DNA of 64,000 nucleotides from Acetivibrio saccincola. GTDB taxonomy: Bacteria; Bacillota; Clostridia; Acetivibrionales; Acetivibrionaceae. Of this stretch, positions 35,222 to 44,676 are shown piece by piece (the stretch's first letter is position 1; every line of letters starts with the position of its first letter). Below the pieces are notes generated by a model, which did not search any database, was not told where the DNA came from, and was given only the letters and a program-made list of their open reading frames with translations. The position numbers and the translations under genes are program-made. The stretch is taken from positions 1,364,001-1,428,000 of the forward strand of contig NZ_CP025197.1 in the NCBI RefSeq assembly GCF_002844395.1, in the 5' to 3' direction.

Positions 35222-35743
35222 GTGTTTAATATAAATAATATAGATAAAAAAATAAGATATATAATGACGGTACTTTTTTGGCTGCTTGCAGTTATTTGGG
35301 CTATATCCATTATTTCATTTTCCAGCGACCCTGCTCATGTTTCGAAGGAAAAAAGTGGTTTGATTTTAGAGAAAATAGAGCCTTTTGTAGAGAGAATAAT
35401 TGAGGAATATGATATTAAATTTATTGATTTAGATGACCTTCATTTCTACATACGTAAATCGGCACATGTGTTTATATACTTTTTGCTGAGTGTTTTCATG
35501 TGTCTTGGGTGGAAGACCGTCAGGACAAGGGGGTTAAGGCCTTATTATATCACATGGGTTATGGCTACTGTTTTTTCTATTATAGATGAGATATATCAGG
35601 TATTTATTCCGGGAAGAAGCGGGGAAGTAAGAGATGTATTTTTAGATAATGCAGGTATTGTATTGGGACTTTTGTTTGTTGCATTTGGTATTTTTTTATT
35701 TAAAAAATTAAGAAGAAGATTAAAAAAATTAAGGAAAAATTAA
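35222..35743 (+). CDS. VanZ-like membrane protein
   Basis: A 173-residue protein with four membrane segments and the VanZ-family pattern: FSSDP, RKSAHVFIYFLL, SIIDEIYQVFIPGRSGEVRDVFLDNAG. VanZ relatives give low-level teicoplanin resistance or occur in surface-related loci; function unknown. Start is unclear: AAGGAG (35215-35220) is one base from GTG 35222 and ten from an in-frame ATA at 35231. Last gene of the cluster by orientation. Confidence 0.82.
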   Translation: MFNINNIDKKIRYIMTVLFWLLAVIWAISIISFSSDPAHVSKEKSGLILEKIEPFVERIIEEYDIKFIDLDDLHFYIRKSAHVFIYFLLSVFMCLGWKTVRTRGLRPYYITWVMATVFSIIDEIYQVFIPGRSGEVRDVFLDNAGIVLGLLFVAFGIFLFKKLRRRLKKLRKN

Positions 35744-35830
35744 GAAAACAGATTTTTTAAAAAGACAATGAATGAGACAATGAATGCAAAATTTTAAAAA
35801 ATATATTTTGCAATGCAGGTTGAAATGAAA

Positions 35831-35859
35831 TTGAAATACAATGTTAATTTAGATATAAT
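35831..35859 (+). promoter_or_regulatory. Sigma-A promoter of guaA
   Basis: TTGAAA (35831-35836), 17-base spacer, TATAAT (35854-35859); leader of only about 30 bases, so no room for a riboswitch. Confidence 0.75.
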
Positions 35860-35895
35860 AAAACATTATATTTTGATTTGTAAGGAGAGGTTATT

Positions 35896-37428
35896 TTGAA
35901 TAGGGAATTAGTTTTGGTGCTTGATTTTGGAAGCCGGCATAATCAGCTTATTGGAAGGAAGGTAAGGGAAGCAGAGGTTTATTCAGAGGTACTGCCTTAC
36001 CACGCTTCTATTGACAAAATAAAGGCTATGAATCCAAAGGGGATTATTTTTATTGGGGATTCTGATTCTATAAAAGAGCCAGGGGCTAAACTTTGTGATA
36101 AAGGTGTTTTTGAATTGGGGGTTCCCATCCTTGGTATTTGTTATGGCATGCATTTAATAAACAGTATAATGGGCGGGAGCTTTAAAAAAGTCCAGTGGGA
36201 AGGCGGCAAAAATGACATTTGTTTAGAGGGAAAAAGCAGGCTTTTTGAAAAACTTGAAGGGGATACTACAGGCTGGATGAATTCCAGCTATTTGGCTGAC
36301 AGCCTTCCGGAAGGTTTTGAGGTTACTGCACGGTTAAAGAACGGGGAGATTGCAGCAATTGAAAATGAAGAGAAGAAATTGTACGGGGTGCAGTTTCATC
36401 CTGAATTAAGTGATACCCCTAAGGGTAAGGATATTTTGAAAAATTTCCTTTACAATATTTGCGGGTGCAGAGGGGACTGGAAAATGTCTTCCTTTGTTGA
36501 AGAGTCAATAAAGGAAATAAAAGAAAAAGTGGGGGACAAAAAGGTTTTGTGTGCCCTTTCGGGAGGAGTGGATTCCTCTGTAGCTGCCGTTATGATTCAT
36601 AAAGCTATAGGCAAGCAGCTTACATGTATTTTTGTTGACCACGGTCTTTTGAGAAAAGATGAGGGAGACCAGGTGGAAGAACTTTTTAGAAAACAGTATG
36701 ATATAAACTTGGTAAGAGTAAATGCGCAGGACAGGTTTTTGGACAAGTTAAAGGGAGTTACGGATCCTGAGAGAAAGAGAAAAATAATTGGGGAAGAGTT
36801 TATAAGGGTTTTTGAGGAAGAGGCAAAAAAGATAGGAAAGGTGGATTTTCTCGTACAGGGAACCATTTATCCTGATGTAATTGAAAGCGGTGCCGGTGAC
36901 GGGGCTGTTATTAAAAGCCACCACAATGTAGGCGGTCTTCCTGACCATGTTGATTTTAAGGAAATTATAGAGCCTTTGAGGAATCTTTTTAAAGAGGAAG
37001 TCAGGAAAGCAGGTTTGGAGCTGGGAATACCTGAAGATATGGTTATGAGGCAGCCTTTCCCGGGACCTGGGCTTGGAATAAGGATTATAGGTGAAATAAC
37101 AAGGGAAAAGCTTGATATACTACGGGAAGCGGATTATATTTTCAGGGAAGAAATTAAAAGAGCAGGTTTGGACAGGGAAGTAAATCAGTATTTCACGGTA
37201 CTTACAAACATGAGAAGCGTAGGGGTAAAAGATGACAAAAGAACCTATGATTATACTTTGGCGTTGAGAGCTGTTAAAACCACTGATTTTATGACGGCAA
37301 AGTGGGCAAAGCTTCCTTATGATTTGTTGGAGAGAGTGTCTGACAGGATTGTAAATGAGGTGGGGCATATAAACAGAATTGTATATGACATAACAGGAAA
37401 ACCCCCGGCGACAATAGAGTGGGAGTAG
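35896..37428 (+). CDS. guaA: GMP synthase (glutamine-hydrolysing), divergent amidotransferase domain
   Basis: A 510-residue GuaA: amidotransferase domain (1-190), ATP-pyrophosphatase domain with the PP-loop [12 protein letters not shown] (about 221-232) and dimerisation domain with [14 protein letters not shown]. It converts XMP to GMP. The synthetase half is standard. In the amidotransferase half the nucleophile Cys (GICYGMH) and the His-Glu pair (VQFHPE) are kept, but several family motifs differ: FGGQYNQ reads FGSRHNQ, the TGGP loop reads FIGDSDS, WMSHTD reads WMNSSY and HPEVxHT reads HPELSDT. Glutamine use may be weakened. Start TTG 35896, behind AAGGAGAGG. Confidence 0.93.
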   Translation: MNRELVLVLDFGSRHNQLIGRKVREAEVYSEVLPYHASIDKIKAMNPKGIIFIGDSDSIKEPGAKLCDKGVFELGVPILGICYGMHLINSIMGGSFKKVQWEGGKNDICLEGKSRLFEKLEGDTTGWMNSSYLADSLPEGFEVTARLKNGEIAAIENEEKKLYGVQFHPELSDTPKGKDILKNFLYNICGCRGDWKMSSFVEESIKEIKEKVGDKKVLCALSGGVDSSVAAVMIHKAIGKQLTCIFVDHGLLRKDEGDQVEELFRKQYDINLVRVNAQDRFLDKLKGVTDPERKRKIIGEEFIRVFEEEAKKIGKVDFLVQGTIYPDVIESGAGDGAVIKSHHNVGGLPDHVDFKEIIEPLRNLFKEEVRKAGLELGIPEDMVMRQPFPGPGLGIRIIGEITREKLDILREADYIFREEIKRAGLDREVNQYFTVLTNMRSVGVKDDKRTYDYTLALRAVKTTDFMTAKWAKLPYDLLERVSDRIVNEVGHINRIVYDITGKPPATIEWE

Positions 37429-37475
37429 GCAGTTTTTCATTTATGAATGATGTACAAAATGAAGAAATCTTTTAA

Positions 37476-37503
37476 GGCGTTCACCGGTTGTTGTGAACGC
37501 TTT
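37476..37503 (+). terminator. Terminator after guaA
   Basis: ggcgttcac / gtgaacgc hairpin followed by ttt. Confidence 0.65.
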
Positions 37504-37669
37504 AGTTTATGTAAATTTAAGTTTACTACAATTGGCAACTTGAAATTATGTTAATGACAAGATAAAAATATGTGGAATTTTTAAGGCAAAATTGTTATAC
37601 TTAGATATAGTTCTAATTTCAAAATGAGGTGGATAATGTAAAAAGTGCTTTAAAAAAAGGTATACCAAC

Positions 37670-37801
37670 ATGAAAATTGACGTTGATAACATTGAAGAAA
37701 TCAGACATATGATTTTAAATTTGGATTCAAGTGAATATAGCACTAATAATGTTTCGGGTAAAATTATCAAGGATATTGTAAATAATAAAATTAGCAGGTG
37801 A
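37670..37801 (+). CDS. Small ORF, possible FlgM-like fragment
   Basis: A 43-residue frame from ATG 37670 (AAAGG nine bases upstream). Its pattern, VDNIEEIRHMILNLDSSEYS followed by VSGKIIKDIV, recalls the C-terminal helices of FlgM-type anti-sigma factors (hydrophobic residues spaced as in EIRxxIxxGxYxVxxxxIAxxxV). It lacks the N-terminal half, and no flagellar gene is nearby. Probably a remnant or chance frame. Confidence 0.3.
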   Translation: MKIDVDNIEEIRHMILNLDSSEYSTNNVSGKIIKDIVNNKISR

Positions 37802-37859
37802 TTTATTTTTTTATAAGTTTTATTTATAAAAATAATGTTTGATTTTGAAAGGGATTTCA

Positions 37860-37889
37860 TTGACAAAAAGTAAACCAATTTGATACTAT
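37860..37889 (+). promoter_or_regulatory. Promoter of the purine operon
   Basis: TTGACA (37860-37865), 18-base spacer, TACTAT (37884-37889). Confidence 0.6.
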
Positions 37890-37917
37890 TATTATTGTGA
37901 TAAAAGAGGTAAATTTA

Positions 37918-38001
37918 ATGAAGGTGAGAGGGACATCTTTTAGTTATAACGCTTTAGGGTTGGGTAAGTTCGCCAACTCTCTTTTTAATTTTAACTGTTA
38001 A
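37918..38001 (+). CDS. 27-residue leader ORF before purE
   Basis: ATG 37918 with AAAGAGG upstream encodes a 27-residue peptide (MKVRGTSFSYNALG, then LGKFANSLFNFNC). It runs through the terminator at 37956-37986 and its stop TAA (37999-38001) touches the purE ribosome-binding site. This is the layout of a transcription-attenuation leader. No run of one amino acid codon marks it as a classical amino-acid sensor. Confidence 0.5.
   Translation: MKVRGTSFSYNALGLGKFANSLFNFNC
37956..37986 (+). terminator. Leader terminator/attenuator of the purine operon
   Basis: Stem agggttgg (37956-37963) with ccaactct (37973-37980), one G-U, then ctttttaatttt. A competing pairing of gagag (37926-37930) with ctctc (37977-37981) would break it. 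Confidence 0.7.
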
Positions 38002-38016
38002 TGGAGGTTTGGATAT

Positions 38017-38517
38017 ATGACAGAAACAAGAGCCACAAAAGTTGCTATAGTGACAGAAACTGATATTAACATTTTTCAAGACTGCACTGAATTGTTAAAT
38101 GAATTTGATGTGGAGGTCTTGATTAATTCAAATCTTGATGCTTCCAAAGATGCTGTTGAATATGTACAGAATGCAGAATCTGAGGGAGTAGGGGTTATTG
38201 TTGCTGGCTATAAAAAAGGCTCTAATTTTGCAGAAAGTTTAGCAAAAGTGACTAATATTCCTGTTATAGCAGTTCCAATTAAGCAGGAAAATGATAAAGG
38301 GTTGGATTTACTTTCGTCAATGCTTAATGGGGAGGAAAGTGTCCCTGTTGCAACGGTAGCTGTTAACGGAATAAAAAATGCAGCTTTGCTTGCAGTTCAA
38401 ATTCTTTCCACCAGCTGCAGGGAGCTGAGGGAGAAAATGAAAAACTATAAAAATGATTTAAAAGAAATGGTGGAAGAAAGAGATAAATTATTAAGGCAAC
38501 AGTATGAAGCTAAGTAA
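38017..38517 (+). CDS. PurE-like protein without catalytic motifs
   Basis: A 166-residue protein in the purE position, first of the purine operon. The fold-level pattern fits PurE (N5-CAIR mutase / AIR carboxylase): VAIVTETD for the first strand, GVGVIVAGY, IPVIAVPI, DLLSSM and VPVATVAVNGIKNAALLAVQIL. But the substrate-binding motifs are gone: GSxSD reads TETDI, SAHRTP reads NSNLDAS, and GAGGAAHLPG reads GYKKGSNFAE. The C-terminal helix is long and charged. It probably cannot carboxylate AIR; a structural or regulatory role, or decay, is possible. ATG 38017 has AATGGAGG upstream, next to the leader ORF stop. Confidence 0.8.
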   Translation: MTETRATKVAIVTETDINIFQDCTELLNEFDVEVLINSNLDASKDAVEYVQNAESEGVGVIVAGYKKGSNFAESLAKVTNIPVIAVPIKQENDKGLDLLSSMLNGEESVPVATVAVNGIKNAALLAVQILSTSCRELREKMKNYKNDLKEMVEERDKLLRQQYEAK

Positions 38518-38574
38518 GAAATCTAACAATAATCTACATAATGGGATTAATTTTTATGTAAGGGAGAAGTTTAT

Positions 38575-40041
38575 ATGAGTGTTAATGGGGAATTTATACA
38601 ACAAGATAAAGATTATTTCTTTTTAGAAGATGATTTTAGATTAGATAAGTTGAATGAGGAGTGTGGGGTGTTTGGAATTTTTAACAGACAAGGAGGTAAT
38701 GCAGCCAGAGCTACTTATTATGCACTATATGCCCTTCAGCACAGAGGGCAGGAAAGCTGCGGGATTGCTGTAAATTCAGATGAAAACTTGGTTTTTCATA
38801 GAGATATGGGACTTGTACCTGAAATATTTACAGAAAAAATACTTAATAAACTTGAAGGAAATGTTTCAATAGGTCATGTGAGATATTCTACGGCAAAGGA
38901 AAACATAAGGGAAAATTCCCAGCCCATGGTGATAAAATACAAAAATGGCAAATTAGCCCTTGCCCACAATGGAAATCTTGTAAATTCAAATGAGATTAGG
39001 GAAAAGTTTGAGGAAGAAGGTGTTATATTTCAGTCTACTATAGATTCAGAGCTTATTTTAAATCTTATTTCCAGACACAGGGTTACAAGTTCTGGAATTG
39101 AAGAGGCGATAATAAAGACAATGCAGGAAATAAAAGGTTCGTATGCATTGATTATGTTGTCTCCCAGAAAACTTATAGGGGTAAGGGATCCCTTAGGAAT
39201 AAGACCTTTGTGCATTGGAATGACTGAAGACGGTTCCCATGTCCTTTCATCTGAATCATGTGCCTTAGATGCGGTGGGAGCTAGGTTTTTAAGAGATGTA
39301 AACCCGGGAGAAATAGTGGTTATTACAGAAGAGGGGCTAAACTCAATTCAGACAAAAGTACCCAATGAGTCAAAGCTTTGTATATTTGAGCATATATACT
39401 TTGCTAGACCTGACAGCTATATTGACGGGGCAAGTGTCTACAGAGCCAGGATAGAAGCTGGAAGAAGGCTTGCAATAGAGCATCCGGTGGATGCGGATTT
39501 AGTTATTGGTGTACCTGACTCCGGTCTTACTGCAGCACTGGGTTTTTCCCAGCAGTCCGGTATTCCCTATGGTATGGGGATTCTTAAAAACAGATATGTG
39601 GGTAGGACTTTTATCCAGCCGGAGGAGGGACAAAGGGAAAAATTTGTTAAAATCAAATTAAATGCCATAAAAGATGTGGTAAATGGCAAAAGGCTTGTAA
39701 TGGTGGACGATTCCATAGTAAGAGGAACTACCAGCAGAAGAATAGTTGAGATGTTAAAGGAAGCCGGGGCTACTGAAGTTCATATGCGGGTTAGTTCTCC
39801 GCCGGTTAAATACCCCTGCTTTTTTGGAATAGATATTTCCAACAGTTCCCAACTTATTGCTGCTAAATATTCCACTGAAGAAATATGCAAAATGGTAGGA
39901 GCCGACAGTTTAGGATACTTAAGTGTTGAGGGGCTTTTAAAAACACCTTTGGGTTCAAAAACAGGTTTTTGTTCAGCTTGCTTTGAAGGTAAATATCCTA
40001 TGGAAGTACCGGAGAATGCAAATAATTCTTCTTGTGGATGA
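38575..40041 (+). CDS. purF: Amidophosphoribosyltransferase
   Basis: A 488-residue PurF. Residues 1-29 are a propeptide; cleavage would free the nucleophile Cys30 in EECGVFGIF. Glutamine-domain residues: HVRYST, AHNGNLVN and IDSELI. PRPP site: VMVDDSIVRGTTSRR. C-terminal Cys residues for the iron-sulfur cluster type are present (FCSACF). It makes phosphoribosylamine from PRPP and glutamine, the committed step. The loop after HVRYST reads AKENIREN rather than the usual glycine-rich form. Confidence 0.96.
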   Translation: MSVNGEFIQQDKDYFFLEDDFRLDKLNEECGVFGIFNRQGGNAARATYYALYALQHRGQESCGIAVNSDENLVFHRDMGLVPEIFTEKILNKLEGNVSIGHVRYSTAKENIRENSQPMVIKYKNGKLALAHNGNLVNSNEIREKFEEEGVIFQSTIDSELILNLISRHRVTSSGIEEAIIKTMQEIKGSYALIMLSPRKLIGVRDPLGIRPLCIGMTEDGSHVLSSESCALDAVGARFLRDVNPGEIVVITEEGLNSIQTKVPNESKLCIFEHIYFARPDSYIDGASVYRARIEAGRRLAIEHPVDADLVIGVPDSGLTAALGFSQQSGIPYGMGILKNRYVGRTFIQPEEGQREKFVKIKLNAIKDVVNGKRLVMVDDSIVRGTTSRRIVEMLKEAGATEVHMRVSSPPVKYPCFFGIDISNSSQLIAAKYSTEEICKMVGADSLGYLSVEGLLKTPLGSKTGFCSACFEGKYPMEVPENANNSSCG

Positions 40042-40090
40042 TTTTTTAAAAAAATAATGGTAAAATATCATTTGTTGGAGGTTTTTAAAA

Positions 40091-41113
40091 ATGGCTACTT
40101 ATAAAGATGCTGGTGTGGATATAGAGGCTGGTTATGAGGCAGTCAGATTAATGAGGGAAGATGTAAAGAGAACCTTTAGACCGGAAGTGCTTACTGATAT
40201 AGGAGGGTTTGGGGGACTTTTTGCTTTAAATAAGGAAAAGTACATAGAACCTATACTGGTATCAGGGACTGACGGGGTAGGGACAAAGCTTAAAATTGCT
40301 TTTTTAATGGATAAGCATGATACCATTGGAATTGACTGCGTTGCCATGTGTGTAAACGATATAGTGTGCAGCGGTGCGGAACCTTTGTTTTTCTTAGATT
40401 ATATTGCGTTGGGGAAAAACCGTCCTGAGCAAGTTACGGAAATTGTAAAGGGCATTTCAAAGGGATGTATTGAAGCAGGCTGTGCCTTAATTGGAGGGGA
40501 GACTGCTGAAATGCCGGGTTTTTATCCGGACGGAGAGTATGATGTGGCAGGTTTTGCAGTTGGTATTGTAGATAAAAGCAAAATTATCGACGGTAAAAAT
40601 ATAAAAGAAGGGGACAAGATAATAGGCATAGCTTCCTCAGGGATACACAGCAATGGGTATTCATTGGTGAGAAAAGTTTTGTCACCTACAAAAGAAAAGC
40701 TTAAAGAAAAGGTAAAATCCTTAGGTTCTACATTAGGAGAGGCTTTATTAAAGCCTACCAAAATATACGTTAAGACTATATTGGATTTAAAAGATAAATT
40801 TGAAATCAAAGGAATATCCCACATTACAGGTGGAGGATTTTACGAAAACATTCCAAGAATGATTCCGGAAGGGCTGGGGGTTAAGGTTTTTAAAGGTTCT
40901 TGGCCAATACTTCCGGTGTTTAATTTGCTTCAGGATGTGGGAATGATTGATGAAAACAATATGTTTAATACATTTAATATGGGAATAGGAATGGTTATTG
41001 CTGTAGATAATGAAATAGCAGATAGTGTATTGGAGTATTTAAATAAGGAAAAAGAGGAAGCCTACATTATAGGGGAGGTAGTCAGCGGAAAGGCCGGGGT
41101 TGAATTATGCTGA
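40091..41113 (+). CDS. purM: Phosphoribosylformylglycinamidine cyclo-ligase
   Basis: A 340-residue PurM (AIR synthetase). [61 protein letters not shown] and [13 protein letters not shown] are all family motifs. Forms AIR from FGAM using ATP. Its last codons overlap the purN start (ATGCTGA), so the two are translationally coupled. Confidence 0.97.
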   Translation: MATYKDAGVDIEAGYEAVRLMREDVKRTFRPEVLTDIGGFGGLFALNKEKYIEPILVSGTDGVGTKLKIAFLMDKHDTIGIDCVAMCVNDIVCSGAEPLFFLDYIALGKNRPEQVTEIVKGISKGCIEAGCALIGGETAEMPGFYPDGEYDVAGFAVGIVDKSKIIDGKNIKEGDKIIGIASSGIHSNGYSLVRKVLSPTKEKLKEKVKSLGSTLGEALLKPTKIYVKTILDLKDKFEIKGISHITGGGFYENIPRMIPEGLGVKVFKGSWPILPVFNLLQDVGMIDENNMFNTFNMGIGMVIAVDNEIADSVLEYLNKEKEEAYIIGEVVSGKAGVELC

Positions 41114-41733
41114 AGATAGGTGTTTTGGTTTCTGGAGGAGGGACAAATCTCCAGGCCTTAATTGACAAGATTGAAGAAGGCTATATTGGGAATTGTTCAA
41201 TTGTTACAGTTGTTTCAAGCAAAGAAGGCGTATATGCATTAGAAAGGGCAAAGAAGCATGGTATTTCTGCAACGTGCATTGCAAGAAAGAATTATGCAGA
41301 TATTAAAGAATATGATGAGGCTCTAATAAAGCATTTTGAAGAGTGCAAAGTTGACCTGATTGTTATGGCGGGTTTTTTATCCATTTTAGGGGAGACTTTT
41401 GTACAGCGTTTTAAGGGGAGGATAATTAATATTCACCCTTCTTTGATACCTTCTTTTTGCGGAAAAGGGTATTACGGGATAATTCCCCATCAAAAAGCCT
41501 TAGAATACGGGGTTAAAGTTACAGGGGCAACTGTTCACTTTGTAGAATTAGAGGCTGATTCAGGTCCTATTATTTTGCAAAAGGCTGTATATGTAAAAGA
41601 TGACGATACTCCTGAAACGCTGCAAAAAAGAGTAATGGAAGAGGCGGAGTGGGAGATACTGCCAAAAGCAGTAAAGTTAATTTCAGAAGGAAAGATTTCA
41701 GTAGAGGGAAGAAGAGTTAGAATAAAAGACTGA
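41107..41733 (+). CDS. purN: Phosphoribosylglycinamide formyltransferase
   Basis: A 208-residue folate-dependent GAR transformylase. [14 protein letters not shown] binds the phosphate, [17 protein letters not shown] holds the catalytic Asn and His, and ADSGPIIL the catalytic Asp, where most relatives have GTDTGPI. Transfers formyl from 10-formyl-THF to GAR. Confidence 0.95.
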   Translation: MLKIGVLVSGGGTNLQALIDKIEEGYIGNCSIVTVVSSKEGVYALERAKKHGISATCIARKNYADIKEYDEALIKHFEECKVDLIVMAGFLSILGETFVQRFKGRIINIHPSLIPSFCGKGYYGIIPHQKALEYGVKVTGATVHFVELEADSGPIILQKAVYVKDDDTPETLQKRVMEEAEWEILPKAVKLISEGKISVEGRRVRIKD

Positions 41734-41809
41734 GGGAAAATGTAAAAAAGAAGACAAAGATTGAATTTAAGTGGGAATAAATACAATATACATAAAAGGA
41801 GTGGTAATA

Positions 41810-43354
41810 ATGATTAAACGTGCATTAATTAGTGTTTCAGACAAAACCGGTATTGTGGAATTTGCAAAAGAACTGGAAAGCCTTGGAGTTGAAATTATTT
41901 CAACAGGGGGTACTGCAAAAGTTTTAAGTGATAATGGTATAAAGGTAATTAATATATCCGATGTTACGGGTTTTCCGGAGTGCCTTGACGGAAGGGTAAA
42001 AACCCTTCATCCAAAGGTTCACGGCGGCATTTTGGCTATGAGAAGCAACCCGGAGCATATGAAGCAGCTTGAGGAGCTTGGAATAGAGCCTATTGATATG
42101 GTTGTTATAAACCTTTATCCTTTTAAGGAAACTATATTAAAGGGACATATTTCACTGGAGGAAGCTATTGAAAATATTGATATAGGTGGTCCTACCATGT
42201 TAAGGGCGGCAGCAAAAAATTATCAGGATGTTGTTGTGGTGGTGGACCCTTCCGATTATAAAATGGTTTTAGATGAAATAAAAAATTCAAAAGACATGTC
42301 TGTTAAGACCAAGTTTAAACTTGCATACAAAGTTTTTGAGCATACCAGCCATTACGACACTTTAATTGCAAAATATTTAAGGGACAAGACGGGTGAAGAA
42401 GAATTTCCAGAAACTTTATCCCTTACATTTGAAAAAGTGCAGGATATGAGATATGGGGAAAACCCTCATCAAAAGGCTGTTTTTTACAAAGAAGTGGGTG
42501 CAAATATCGGAAATTTAGTGTCGGCAAAACAGCATCACGGAAAAGAACTTTCATATAACAATATAAATGATGCCAATGGTGCATTAGAGCTTTTAAAAGA
42601 ATTTGATGAGCCAACGGTTGTTGCAGTTAAACATGCTAATCCTTGCGGTGTGGCCAGCGGAAAAGACATATATGAAGCTTATTTGAAGACATATGAAGCA
42701 GACCCTGTTTCCATATTCGGCGGAATTATTGCTGCAAACAGGGAGATAGATGCAAGGACTGCAGAGGAGATAAATAAAATATTTATTGAAATTATAATTG
42801 CTCCATCATATACAAAGGAAGCTTTGGAAATTCTTACCCAGAAGAAAAATATCAGGATTTTAGAGCTTGATAATATTGCCACTAAATTGCCTGCGGGAAC
42901 TTACGATATGAAAAAGGTTGCAGGCGGCTTATTGGTTCAAAACTACAATAATGAGCTTTTTGATGTTGATAAACTGGAGTATGTTACAGAAAAGAGACCT
43001 ACACATGAAGAACTGGAAGATATGATATTTGGCATGAAAGTTGTAAAGCACACCAAGTCAAATGCAATAGTGTTGGTAAAAAATAAACAGTCAGTGGGAA
43101 TAGGACCTGGACAGTCTAACAGGGTGACAGCTGCAAAGATTGCCATTGATTACGCAGGAGAAAAGGCTAAGGGCGCAGTAATGGCTTCAGATGCTTTCTT
43201 CCCGTTCCCGGATTGTGTTGAAGAAGCAGCTAAAGCAGGTGTTACTGCAATTATCCAGCCTGGCGGGGCAAAAAGAGACCAGGAGTCTATAGATGAATGC
43301 AATAAAAATGGTATTGCTATGGTATTTACCGGAATGAGGCATTTTAAACATTGA
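41810..43354 (+). CDS. purH: Bifunctional AICAR transformylase / IMP cyclohydrolase
   Basis: A 514-residue PurH of normal length. IMP cyclohydrolase domain: [55 protein letters not shown]. Transformylase domain: [33 protein letters not shown]. It catalyses the last two steps to IMP. Start ATG 41810 has AAAGGAG; a longer in-frame GTG (41771) has none. Confidence 0.97.
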   Translation: MIKRALISVSDKTGIVEFAKELESLGVEIISTGGTAKVLSDNGIKVINISDVTGFPECLDGRVKTLHPKVHGGILAMRSNPEHMKQLEELGIEPIDMVVINLYPFKETILKGHISLEEAIENIDIGGPTMLRAAAKNYQDVVVVVDPSDYKMVLDEIKNSKDMSVKTKFKLAYKVFEHTSHYDTLIAKYLRDKTGEEEFPETLSLTFEKVQDMRYGENPHQKAVFYKEVGANIGNLVSAKQHHGKELSYNNINDANGALELLKEFDEPTVVAVKHANPCGVASGKDIYEAYLKTYEADPVSIFGGIIAANREIDARTAEEINKIFIEIIIAPSYTKEALEILTQKKNIRILELDNIATKLPAGTYDMKKVAGGLLVQNYNNELFDVDKLEYVTEKRPTHEELEDMIFGMKVVKHTKSNAIVLVKNKQSVGIGPGQSNRVTAAKIAIDYAGEKAKGAVMASDAFFPFPDCVEEAAKAGVTAIIQPGGAKRDQESIDECNKNGIAMVFTGMRHFKH

Positions 43355-43386
43355 TTATAGATACAGGCTTAAAGGAGAGGATTGGA

Positions 43387-44649
43387 ATGAAAGTACTTGT
43401 TGTAGGAAGTGGCGGGCGTGAACATGCTCTTGTGTGGAAAATTGCACAAAGCAAATTGGTTGAGGAAGTATACTGTGCCCCAGGAAATGGCGGTATTTCA
43501 TCAATAGCTATGTGTGTACCCATAGATGCCTTGGATGTAGATGGCGTGGTTAATTTCTCCAAAGAAAAAGAAATTGACCTGGTGGTGGTGGCAGCAGAAA
43601 ACCCGTTAGCGGCAGGTATGGTTGACAAATTAGAAGAAAATGGGATAAGAGCCTTTGGACCAAATAAAGCTGCTACCATAATTGAGGGAAGTAAATCCTT
43701 TGCCAAGGAGCTTATGAAAAAATACGGAATACCTACAGCGGAGTATGAGGTTTTTGACAGTAGCGAAAAAGCTATTTCATATTTAGAAGAAAAAAACACC
43801 TATCCTATAGTTGTTAAAGCAGACGGACTTGCTTTGGGGAAAGGTGTGATAATAGCCCGGGATTTTGATGAAGCCAAAGAAGCAGTAAAAAGTATGATGG
43901 AGGAGAAGGCTTTTGGGGAAGCCGGGAATAAAGTTGTAATTGAGGAATTTTTGACTGGACAGGAAGTTACCGTCCTTGCTTTTACCGATGGAAAGACGGT
44001 AAAGCCTATGGTTAGTGCACAGGATCACAAAAGGGTATTTGACAATGATGAAGGACCTAATACAGGAGGTATGGGGGCTTTTTCACCAAGCAGGATATAC
44101 ACTCCGGAAGTTGAAAAGATTTGCATGGAAAAAATATTTATGCCTACAATAGAAGCTATGAATAAAGAAGGCAGAAAGTTTAAAGGAGTGTTGTATTTTG
44201 GTCTTATGGTTACAAAGGACGGTCCTAAGGTAGTGGAATACAATGCAAGATTTGGAGATCCTGAAGCACAGGTTGTGCTCCCAAGGCTTCAAACTGATAT
44301 TTTGGAAATATTTAATGCTGTTATAGATGAAAAATTAGATGAAATTGATATAAAGTGGAGCGATAGCGGATGTGTATGTGTTATAATGGCTTCAGGGGGA
44401 TATCCCAAAGAGTATGAAAAGGGTTTTGAAATATTAGGACTGGATGAAGCTCAAAAAGATGCTAATGTTGTTGTTTTCCATGCAGGAACCAAGAAGGAAA
44501 ATGAAAAGTACATAACAGCAGGAGGAAGGGTCATAGGGGTTACTGCACTAGAGGACAGTCTGGATTCGGCAATTAAAAAGGCATATGAGGCTGTTGGAAA
44601 AATAAGCTTTAAAAATGCTCATTATAGAAAAGATATTGGGGTAAAATAA
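43387..44649 (+). CDS. purD: Phosphoribosylamine-glycine ligase
   Basis: A 420-residue ATP-grasp enzyme. VVGSGGREHALVWK, VVKADGLALGKGV, DEGPNTGGMGAFSP and VEYNARFGDPEAQVVLPRL are diagnostic. It joins glycine to phosphoribosylamine. The GPEAPL motif of most PurD reads AAENPL here. Start ATG 43387 with AAAGGAGAGG. Last gene of the purE-F-M-N-H-D run; purC, purL, purQ and purS are not in the window. Confidence 0.96.
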   Translation: MKVLVVGSGGREHALVWKIAQSKLVEEVYCAPGNGGISSIAMCVPIDALDVDGVVNFSKEKEIDLVVVAAENPLAAGMVDKLEENGIRAFGPNKAATIIEGSKSFAKELMKKYGIPTAEYEVFDSSEKAISYLEEKNTYPIVVKADGLALGKGVIIARDFDEAKEAVKSMMEEKAFGEAGNKVVIEEFLTGQEVTVLAFTDGKTVKPMVSAQDHKRVFDNDEGPNTGGMGAFSPSRIYTPEVEKICMEKIFMPTIEAMNKEGRKFKGVLYFGLMVTKDGPKVVEYNARFGDPEAQVVLPRLQTDILEIFNAVIDEKLDEIDIKWSDSGCVCVIMASGGYPKEYEKGFEILGLDEAQKDANVVVFHAGTKKENEKYITAGGRVIGVTALEDSLDSAIKKAYEAVGKISFKNAHYRKDIGVK

Positions 44650-44676
44650 AAGAATTTCTCATGTGAGGTAGGTTTA

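Noticed and set aside
35744-35895. Guanine or purine riboswitch before guaA
   Set aside because: The promoter leaves a leader of only about 30 bases, and no purine-aptamer core is visible.
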